Source: Bacteroidota bacterium (GTDB lineage: Bacteria; Bacteroidota; Rhodothermia; Balneolales; Balneolaceae). Taken from it: a stretch of 64,000 bases of DNA. Location of the stretch: assembly GCA_027621355.1 (NCBI GenBank), contig JAQCBZ010000005.1:1-64000 (forward strand), in the 5' to 3' direction. How positions within the stretch are numbered: position 1 is the first letter of the stretch; each line of letters opens with the position of its first letter. The position numbers were made by a program, and so were the translations under genes. The notes beneath the pieces were generated by a model. The model was not told where the DNA came from and ran no database searches. It saw only the letters and a program-made list of their open reading frames with translations. This document shows positions 56,176-64,000 of this stretch, one piece after another.

Positions 56176-59100
56176 CTATTCCTCAGCCGCTCCTTCTTTT
56201 CCTTTAACATCCGTTGGTGCAACAGACTCATCGCCAGATGCAATCTCATCAAGAGTCGTATCGAGTGTTGAGATCGGTGATATAGCTTCCATCTCCGTTT
56301 TCGATCGTACAATGAGATTGTTGTATCGACGCAATCCAGTTCCTGCAGGTACTTTGTGACCTACAATCACATTTTCCTTCAGACCTAGTAAATAGTCTCT
56401 CTTCGCTTCAATCGCAGCTTGAGTTAACACCTTCGTTGTTTCCTGGAATGAGGCGGCAGACAACCAGCTATCGGTAGACAGCGATGCACGGGTGATGCCA
56501 AGAAGTATCGGTCTCGAAATCGCAGGTTGCGCTTCGTGGAATTCCAATTCTTTCTTGTTTTCCTTGATCAACTCATTGTTGAGTTCGCGAGCTTCGCGAC
56601 GATCCAGTAGCGCACCTCGAGAGAGTTCACTATCCCCTGGGTCATCGACAACAACCTTGCCAATCAACTCATCATTTTTACGATTGAGCTCAAAGCGGTC
56701 TACTTTGTCCTCTTCTAGATAGTGCGTGTCGCCAGAATCGGTCACTTCAACTTTCTGCATCATCGTGCGAACAATCACCTCGATATGCTTATCGTTGATG
56801 TTTACCCCTTGGAGGCGATAAACTTCCTGAATCTCATTCACTAAGTAGGACTGTACTGCAAATGGACCCGAAATGTTTAGGATTTCCTGAGCTGGAATGG
56901 TTCCATCAGAAAGTGGGTCTCCAGCACGAACAAAATCATTTTCCTGAACAAGAATGTGCTTGGACAAGGAGATAAGATATTTCTTCACATCTTCTGGATC
57001 ATCGCTCTCTTTCGGACGAACAATGACTTCTTGTGATCCACGCTTACGAGCGCCCATCTGAACGATACCATCAATTTCAGAAACCACAGCTGGATCCGAA
57101 GGACTTCGTGCTTCGAACAATTCCGTCACACGAGGTAGACCCGCGGTAATATCTTTCGATTTTGAGGTTGCTCGTGGAATCTTTGCAAGAACCTGACCCG
57201 CTGATACCTTCTCTCCATCATCAACGACAATATGCGTATCGACAGGTAGCGTAGCTTCGCGAGTGTTGCCTTTACCCCCATTCACTACAATGGTCGGGAC
57301 AAGATTCTTTTCACGATGCTCTACGATCACTTTTTCACGGTGACCCGTTTGCTGATCGGTATCTTCGCGATAGGTGACATCGGCGAGAATATCTTTGTAT
57401 TCAATCTTTCCGTCGATTTCACTGTAGATCAAGGCATTGTAAGGGTCCCACTTGCACAGAGGCATTCCCTTTTGAACCATATCGCCATCTTCTACCATGA
57501 TTTCAGAGCCATACGGAACATTATACGACGCGAGAACCTTCCCATCATCGGCAAGGAGTCGAATCTCACCCGCACGGCTAAGTACAACGCTAGTCACATC
57601 TTCACCGTCATCATACTCTACAACGCGGACATTCTCGAACTCTATCTTCCCATCAAACTTCGCCCTGTGAGTAGAATCGGCTTCCATACGAGAAGCTGTA
57701 CCCCCAACGTGGAAGGTTCTGAGTGTTAGCTGTGTACCAGGCTCACCAATGGATTGAGCAGCAATAACCCCTACGGCTTCACCAAGCTGAACCATACGGT
57801 TTCTCGTCAAGTCGCGACCATAGCACTTAGCGCAAACACCACGTTCTGCTTCACACGTTAATACGGAACGAATGTCAACTTCCTCGATGGACGTTTCGGC
57901 AATCTTCCGAGCAATTTTCTCTTCAATGAGTTCATTTGCCTCACAAAGCACATCATTTGTGAGTGGGTCACGAATCTCTTCAATAGATACACGACCTAGA
58001 ATACGATCTTCAAGTCGCTCGATAATATCCTCGTTATCCTTGAGGGCTTTCATCGTAATGCCACGAAGCGTACCACAATCCAACTCGTTGATGATCACGT
58101 CTTGGGCTACATCCACAAGTCGACGCGTCAAATACCCTGCATCAGCTGTTTTAAGAGCTGTATCGGCAAGACCTTTCCGCGCGCCGTGTGTTGAGATGAA
58201 GTACTCAAGAACCGTTAGACCTTCACGAAAAGAGGAAAGAATAGGGTTTTCAATCACCTCATTTCCTTGTTGAAGAGACGATTTCTGAGGCTTAGCCATC
58301 AATCCACGCATCCCACCAAGCTGACGAATCTGCTCTTTAGAACCACGGGCCCCAGAGTCGGCCATCATAAAGACAGGATTGAACCCATCACGGTCATCTG
58401 CCAGAGATTGGAATAGAACCTCAGAGACACGGTTTGTCGTCGAGGTCCACTTATCGATCACCTGGTTGTAGCGCTCATTGTCAGTAATAAAGCCCATTTC
58501 ATAACGCTCTTGAATCTCACTGACCTCTTTTTGTGCGCCTTCAATAAGCTGACGCTTGGCATCTGGGATAATGATATCTGTAAGGTTGAACGAGAGTCCT
58601 CCACGAGTCGCTTGCTCAAACCCAAGATTTTTCATGTTATCCAAGAACTCAGCTGTCTTTTGTGTTCCTGCTACGGCCACAATCTCTCCGATGAGTACAC
58701 GTAACTGTTTCTTGCCAAGGGTCTTGTTGATGAAGCCCATTTCTGGAGGGACAATCTCATTGAACAAGACACGACCTGTGGTGGTTTTGACTACTTCTGT
58801 CTGGACGCTACCATCTTCGGCAGGGACCATTGGAACACGGGCATTAATCTTGGCATGCAAATCGATATGACCTTGGTCATATGCAATACGAACCTCGTCC
58901 ATTCCTGAGAATGTTTTGCCCTCACCTTTGAGTCCATTCCCCATTTTGGTGAGGTAGTAGATACCCAAAATCATATCCTGAGAAGGTACCGCAATCGGCC
59001 CCCCATTTGCAGGACTTAAGATGTTGTGAGAACCCAACATTAAGATGCTTGCCTCAAGAACCGCATCTTGACTTAATGGAAGGTGAACTGCCATTTGGTC

Positions 59101-60540
59101 ACCATCAAAGTCGGCGTTGAATGCAGTACAGGCAAGAGGGTGTAGACGGATAGCGCGATCCTCAATCAAAACTGGCTGGAAGGCCTGAATTCCAAGTCTG
59201 TGAAGGGTGGGAGCACGGTTTAGAAGAACAGGATGTCCTTTGATCACGTTCTCGAGGACTTCATAAACCACCGCGTCGCGACGATCCACGACTTTTTTGG
59301 CGCTCTTGACGGTTTTGACATACCCACGCTCAATCAAGCGACGAATCACAAACGGCTTGTAAAGTTCGACCGCCATCTCTTTGGGAAGACCACACTCATG
59401 CAGCTTCAACTCAGGGCCGACCACAATCACGGATCGACCAGAATAATCAACACGCTTTCCAAGCAGGTTTTGACGGAAACGCCCACTTTTCCCTTTGAGC
59501 ATATCGCTCAAAGATTTGAGTGCACGATTGTTGTTTCGAATCGCATTGACTTTCTTCGAGTTGTCGTAGAGCGAATCGACTGACTCTTGGAGCATCCGCT
59601 TTTCATTACGAAGAATAACCGCGGGCGCTTTGATCTCGATGAGTCGCTTGAGGCGATTATTTCGGATAATCACTCGACGATATAAGTCATTCAAATCTGA
59701 CGTTGCAAAACGGCCCCCTTCAAGAGGAACAAGAGGTCTTAACTCTGGTGGAATGACTGGAAGAACACGTTGAACCATCCACTCGGGGCGATTCTCTGTA
59801 TGCTCATTACCAGAACGGAAGGACTCAACAACTTGAAGCTCTTTAAGAAGTTTTTTCTTCTTCATCTGAGACTTCTCGCTCTTGACCAACTCTTTCAACT
59901 CGTAGGCGCGGCTGTTGAGATCAATTCTGGCTAATAATGCCTCGATGGCATCCGCTCCTTCCTTGACAATAAACTTGTCAGGGTCGGAATCTTCCAACAT
60001 TTGATTATCCTCTGGCAACGAATCCAAGATTTCGTACTTCGTTTCTTCAGAAATCATGTCCCCTACTTTGACACCTGCAATGTCCTTGGCCGCACCTGGC
60101 TGGGTTACGACAAAGGTCTCGTAGTAGACAATTCGCTCAAGATTTTTGGAACTGAGGCCAAGTAGATAGGCAATCTTGTTAGGTAAAGATTTGAAGTACC
60201 AAATGTGAACAACTGGAACTACCAACTCAATGTGGCCCATGCGCTCACGTCGAACAGCTTTGCGTGTTACTTCGACACCACAACGATCACATACAATACC
60301 TTTGTATCGAATACGCTTGTATTTGCCGCAGTGACATTCGTAGTCCTTTACAGGGCCAAAGATTTTCTCACAGAACAAACCATCCATTTCAGGCTTGAAT
60401 GTTCTGTAGTTGATCGTTTCTGGGGTCTTTATCTCACCATTGGATTTTTCCATGATGCTCTCGTCAGATGCTAACGAGACACCAATGCTTTGAAAATCCT
60501 TCGTGATGTTGAGACTTTGATTTGGGATTAAATTTTCCAA
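56176..60540 (-). CDS. rpoC: DNA-directed RNA polymerase subunit beta' (TTG start)
   Basis: [55 protein letters not shown]. Confidence 0.98.
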   Translation of the reverse strand: MENLIPNQSLNITKDFQSIGVSLASDESIMEKSNGEIKTPETINYRTFKPEMDGLFCEKIFGPVKDYECHCGKYKRIRYKGIVCDRCGVEVTRKAVRRERMGHIELVVPVVHIWYFKSLPNKIAYLLGLSSKNLERIVYYETFVVTQPGAAKDIAGVKVGDMISEETKYEILDSLPEDNQMLEDSDPDKFIVKEGADAIEALLARIDLNSRAYELKELVKSEKSQMKKKKLLKELQVVESFRSGNEHTENRPEWMVQRVLPVIPPELRPLVPLEGGRFATSDLNDLYRRVIIRNNRLKRLIEIKAPAVILRNEKRMLQESVDSLYDNSKKVNAIRNNNRALKSLSDMLKGKSGRFRQNLLGKRVDYSGRSVIVVGPELKLHECGLPKEMAVELYKPFVIRRLIERGYVKTVKSAKKVVDRRDAVVYEVLENVIKGHPVLLNRAPTLHRLGIQAFQPVLIEDRAIRLHPLACTAFNADFDGDQMAVHLPLSQDAVLEASILMLGSHNILSPANGGPIAVPSQDMILGIYYLTKMGNGLKGEGKTFSGMDEVRIAYDQGHIDLHAKINARVPMVPAEDGSVQTEVVKTTTGRVLFNEIVPPEMGFINKTLGKKQLRVLIGEIVAVAGTQKTAEFLDNMKNLGFEQATRGGLSFNLTDIIIPDAKRQLIEGAQKEVSEIQERYEMGFITDNERYNQVIDKWTSTTNRVSEVLFQSLADDRDGFNPVFMMADSGARGSKEQIRQLGGMRGLMAKPQKSSLQQGNEVIENPILSSFREGLTVLEYFISTHGARKGLADTALKTADAGYLTRRLVDVAQDVIINELDCGTLRGITMKALKDNEDIIERLEDRILGRVSIEEIRDPLTNDVLCEANELIEEKIARKIAETSIEEVDIRSVLTCEAERGVCAKCYGRDLTRNRMVQLGEAVGVIAAQSIGEPGTQLTLRTFHVGGTASRMEADSTHRAKFDGKIEFENVRVVEYDDGEDVTSVVLSRAGEIRLLADDGKVLASYNVPYGSEIMVEDGDMVQKGMPLCKWDPYNALIYSEIDGKIEYKDILADVTYREDTDQQTGHREKVIVEHREKNLVPTIVVNGGKGNTREATLPVDTHIVVDDGEKVSAGQVLAKIPRATSKSKDITAGLPRVTELFEARSPSDPAVVSEIDGIVQMGARKRGSQEVIVRPKESDDPEDVKKYLISLSKHILVQENDFVRAGDPLSDGTIPAQEILNISGPFAVQSYLVNEIQEVYRLQGVNINDKHIEVIVRTMMQKVEVTDSGDTHYLEEDKVDRFELNRKNDELIGKVVVDDPGDSELSRGALLDRREARELNNELIKENKKELEFHEAQPAISRPILLGITRASLSTDSWLSAASFQETTKVLTQAAIEAKRDYLLGLKENVIVGHKVPAGTGLRRYNNLIVRSKTEMEAISPISTLDTTLDEIASGDESVAPTDVKGKEGAAEE

Positions 60541-60547
60541 GTGGATT

Positions 60548-60552
60548 CCTCC
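60548..60552 (-). promoter_or_regulatory. Shine-Dalgarno sequence GGAGG for rpoC
   Basis: Minus strand ACGGAGGAATCCACTTGGAA; 7 nt to the TTG start. Confidence 0.6.
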
Positions 60553-60574
60553 GTGTTTTCGGATGTTCTATCGA

Positions 60575-63500
60575 TTACTCAACATGAATTTCTAGTCCAA
60601 GTCCTATCAGCTCGCGCAACAGTACTTTGAACGACTCTGGCACATCACCTTGTGGGAGATTCTCTCCTTTCACAATCGCCTCGTAGATTTTCGCACGACC
60701 TTTGACGTCATCAGATTTCACCGTCAACATCTCTTTAAGGACATTTGAAGCACCATAGGCATACAGTGCCCACACTTCCATCTCTCCAAGACGCTGACCC
60801 CCAAATTGAGCTTTACCGCCCAATGGTTGTTGCGTAATGAGTGAGTATGGACCAATCGAGCGAGCATGCATCTTGTCTTGAACCAAGTGGTTCAGCTTCA
60901 GCATGTAGATCACTCCAACGGTTGTCGGCTGTGCAAATCGCTCTCCAGTACGGCCATCGATCAACGTGACGCGGCCATCTTCTGGAAGGCCTGCTTCTTT
61001 CATTTTATCCTGAACCTGTTCGAATGTAGCACCGTCAAATACAGGAGAAGCAAACTTGACACCAAGCTCTTTTCCTGCCCATCCAAGAATGGTTTCATAA
61101 ATCTGACCAAGGTTCATTCGCGAAGGTACCCCAAGCGGATTGAGCAAGATGTCGACAGGTGTGCCATCTTCGAGGAATGGCATGTCTTCCATCGGAACAA
61201 TTTTAGCCACAACCCCTTTATTTCCGTGACGACCCGCCATCTTATCACCTACCTGAAGCTTACGCTTTTTGGCTACGTAGACTTTCGCTTTTTTGATAAT
61301 ACCCGGTGGCAATTCATCCCCAACAGAAATTTGATACACATGTTTCTTGTGTTGTGAATCTAATCCACGACGCTTATCGCGATAGTTTTTGAACAAGAGC
61401 TGTACATTTTTGACCACTTCCTCATCCGTTGCCCAATCGATATTCTCGTTGATTGTCATTGGATCGAGTTTTTCAAAAGCAGACTTCTTGTACTTCTCCC
61501 CTTTTGCGATGAGTTCCACCAAGGAGTAGTTGAATACACCCGGTGAGGTCTTGTCACGTAGAAGGGTGTAGATTTTGTCAGCCCATTGCTGGTTTAACTC
61601 ACTAACCTCATCCTCATAACGCTTTGACTCATCTTCAAGACGTTTTTTCTCTTCCTTGCGAGACACAAGCTCATCACGCTTACGACTAAACATTTGCGTT
61701 TTGATGACCACCCCTGAAACTCCAGGAGGTGTACGCAAGGATGCATCTTTGACATCGCCAGCTTTGTCACCAAAAATGGCACGGAGTAGCTTTTCTTCTG
61801 GAGTTGGATCAGACTCACCTTTGGGCGTGATCTTACCGACTAAGATATCACCAGAATGTACTGTCGCACCAACACGAATCAACCCTTCTTCGTTGATGTC
61901 GGCCGTCGCCTCCTCACTTACGTTGGGAATCTCACGAGTTAACTCTTCTTCACCACGTTTCGTATCACGAACTTGTTGCTCAAACTCGGCAATGTGAATC
62001 GACGTATAGACATCATCCTGAACAATACGCTCACTTACGATAATGGCATCCTCGAAGTTGTATCCACGCCATGGCATGAACGCAACAAGAAGATTTCGTC
62101 CAAGCGCAAGCTCACCGTTATCCGTAGAGTATCCATCGGCGAGGGTTTGTCCCTCCACAACTTTATCACCTACTTTTACAACAGGTCTTTGATTAACCGT
62201 TGTATCCTGGTTGCTTCGCTCAAACTTCGTAAGAATGTAACTCTTCACACCACCATCGAAGTAGCACACTTCTTCTTGTTTGCCGCGGTTGTACCGTACA
62301 CGAATCTCCGTTCCACTTACATACACAACTTCACCGTTGCCTTCAGAAGTTATAATGGCACGTGAGTCTTTCGCCGCACGACGCTCAAGGCCCGTTCCAA
62401 CAATTGGGGAGTCTGGGCGTAGTAAGGGTACACCTTGACGCTGCATGTTTGAACCCATCAACGCACGGTTGGCATCATCATGCTCGATGAAAGGAATCAA
62501 AGCGGCAGCGAGAGACGTAATCTGGTTGGTTGCTACGTCCATGTACTCAACTTCCTCAGGCTTCGCGAGACCGACGTTGGAGTCGCGAAAACGAGAGAAA
62601 ATTGAGTCATTCTCAAAGGTACCGTCAGTAGTTAGTGGGGCATTGGCCTGTGCAATCACCGTTTCGTCTTCCTGCTCAGCAGCTAGGTAGTCAATCGATT
62701 TGGTGACTTTTCCACCCGTTACCTTGCGGTAAGGAGTTTCGATAAAGCCAAAATCGTTGACCTTTGCATGAATACATAGCGATGAAATCAGTCCAATATT
62801 TGGACCCTCAGGTGTCTCAATGGGGCAAAGTCGCCCATAATGCGTGTAGTGAACGTCACGAACCTCAAATCCAGCGCGCTCTCTGGTTAGACCCCCTGGG
62901 CCGAGAGCAGACATCCGACGCTTGTGAGTAATCTCTGCCAGTGGATTCGTTTGATCCATAAACTGCGAGAGCTGATTGGTACCAAAGAATGTATTAATCA
63001 CACTAGATACCGTACGGGCATTCACAAGATCTTGAGGAGTGAGCTGTTCCGCATCACGAGAGCTCATACGCTCACGAATGGTGCGTGCCATACGCGCTAG
63101 ACCAATCGCAAATTGCTGGCCAAGCTGCTCACCCACGGTTCGGACACGTCGATTACTCAGGTGATCAATGTCATCCACCTGAGACTTCATGTCCTTGAGG
63201 CGAATAAGCTCTTTGATGATCGTGATAATGTCCTCTTTGGTGAGGTATTGAATCTCTTGATCAATATCTAGTTTTAGACGCTTATTGAGTCGATAACGAC
63301 CTACTTCACCGAGGTCATATTTTTTATCGCTAAAGAATAATCTTTCTAGAACTTGACGTGCCGTTTCTTTATCCGGCATTTCACCCGCACGGATTTGCTT
63401 GTAGACCTCTGCAAGTGCTGTTTCTTCATTCCAAGTCGGATCTTTGCGAAGCGTATTGTAAATCACGGAGCGATCAGACTGCTCAGGATTGATGGTTTGC

Positions 63501-64000
63501 ACCAATGCAGATTGAAGGCCGCGCTCTTTGAATAATTCAAAGTCGTCCTCCGTGAGTATATGATCACGGTCGAGGACAACCACTTCTTCGGTAATCGTAG
63601 AAATCTCACCGGTCTCCTCATCGGTCACTTCTTTTTCAACCTGATCCAAAATCTTTGTTGCTAGCTGGCGACCTACAACCCGTTCTGTAAAGAGTTTCTT
63701 ATTCTTAAACTCCACTTTTTCGGAGAGATCAAACATACCTAGAAGCTCTTCGTCTTCAGAAAATCCTAATGCACGTAGTAATGTCGTCGCTGTAATCTTC
63801 TTCTTGCGATCGATGTACGCCCACAGGACATCACGGATATCCGTCGTGAACTCAATCCACGATCCTTTGAATGGAATGACACGTGCAGAATAGAGTTGGG
63901 TGCCGTTCGGGTGGAGACTTTGTCCAAAAAAGACCCCAGGCGAGCGGTGAAGCTGACTCACAATCACACGCTCAGCTCCATTAATGATGAACGTCCCTTG
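60575..64000 (-). CDS. rpoB: DNA-directed RNA polymerase subunit beta (5' end outside window)
   Basis: Reading frame continues to base 64000 ([23 protein letters not shown]); [15 protein letters not shown]-like [43 protein letters not shown]. Confidence 0.98.
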   Translation of the reverse strand, partial: QGTFIINGAERVIVSQLHRSPGVFFGQSLHPNGTQLYSARVIPFKGSWIEFTTDIRDVLWAYIDRKKKITATTLLRALGFSEDEELLGMFDLSEKVEFKNKKLFTERVVGRQLATKILDQVEKEVTDEETGEISTITEEVVVLDRDHILTEDDFELFKERGLQSALVQTINPEQSDRSVIYNTLRKDPTWNEETALAEVYKQIRAGEMPDKETARQVLERLFFSDKKYDLGEVGRYRLNKRLKLDIDQEIQYLTKEDIITIIKELIRLKDMKSQVDDIDHLSNRRVRTVGEQLGQQFAIGLARMARTIRERMSSRDAEQLTPQDLVNARTVSSVINTFFGTNQLSQFMDQTNPLAEITHKRRMSALGPGGLTRERAGFEVRDVHYTHYGRLCPIETPEGPNIGLISSLCIHAKVNDFGFIETPYRKVTGGKVTKSIDYLAAEQEDETVIAQANAPLTTDGTFENDSIFSRFRDSNVGLAKPEEVEYMDVATNQITSLAAALIPFIEHDDANRALMGSNMQRQGVPLLRPDSPIVGTGLERRAAKDSRAIITSEGNGEVVYVSGTEIRVRYNRGKQEEVCYFDGGVKSYILTKFERSNQDTTVNQRPVVKVGDKVVEGQTLADGYSTDNGELALGRNLLVAFMPWRGYNFEDAIIVSERIVQDDVYTSIHIAEFEQQVRDTKRGEEELTREIPNVSEEATADINEEGLIRVGATVHSGDILVGKITPKGESDPTPEEKLLRAIFGDKAGDVKDASLRTPPGVSGVVIKTQMFSRKRDELVSRKEEKKRLEDESKRYEDEVSELNQQWADKIYTLLRDKTSPGVFNYSLVELIAKGEKYKKSAFEKLDPMTINENIDWATDEEVVKNVQLLFKNYRDKRRGLDSQHKKHVYQISVGDELPPGIIKKAKVYVAKKRKLQVGDKMAGRHGNKGVVAKIVPMEDMPFLEDGTPVDILLNPLGVPSRMNLGQIYETILGWAGKELGVKFASPVFDGATFEQVQDKMKEAGLPEDGRVTLIDGRTGERFAQPTTVGVIYMLKLNHLVQDKMHARSIGPYSLITQQPLGGKAQFGGQRLGEMEVWALYAYGASNVLKEMLTVKSDDVKGRAKIYEAIVKGENLPQGDVPESFKVLLRELIGLGLEIHVE

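Noticed and set aside
1-64000. CRISPR, toxin-antitoxin, restriction, prophage, transposon or BGC islands
   Set aside because: No direct repeat-spacer pattern, transposase, integrase, phage structural or defence proteins were recognised; intergenic spaces are short.

Overview
The window is compact, mostly housekeeping chromosome with about 56 protein-coding genes and two tRNAs. I saw no CRISPR array, transposase, integrase, prophage or rRNA. The gene set suggests the broad Bacteroidota/Balneolota/Rhodothermota group: a T9SS-type sorting tail, a PorZ-like protein, a eukaryote-like ProRS and bacilliredoxin. That placement is inference. Recognisable genes include purA (partial), purF, ysxC, serA, rdgB, mutS, AAG glycosylase, yifB/comM, trxB, three-subunit pntAA/AB/B, nth, tgt, hflK/hflC, sodA, sthA, aspS, proS, tonB, serC, rlpA, crtI, fsa, ggt, rpoC and rpoB (partial). 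I found no clearly new multi-gene system. The points most worth checking are: an endonuclease III with non-canonical [4Fe-4S] cysteine spacing; a two-tier inverted repeat abutting the yifB/comM start codon; interlocking palindromes upstream of a YceI gene; an intrinsic terminator placed before rather than after a rhomboid gene; a terminator hairpin that encodes the C-terminus of a convergent NUDIX gene; a mutS-GntR-SF1 helicase operon back-to-back with AAG; and a PorZ-like/queuosine-transporter/hflKC gene run.
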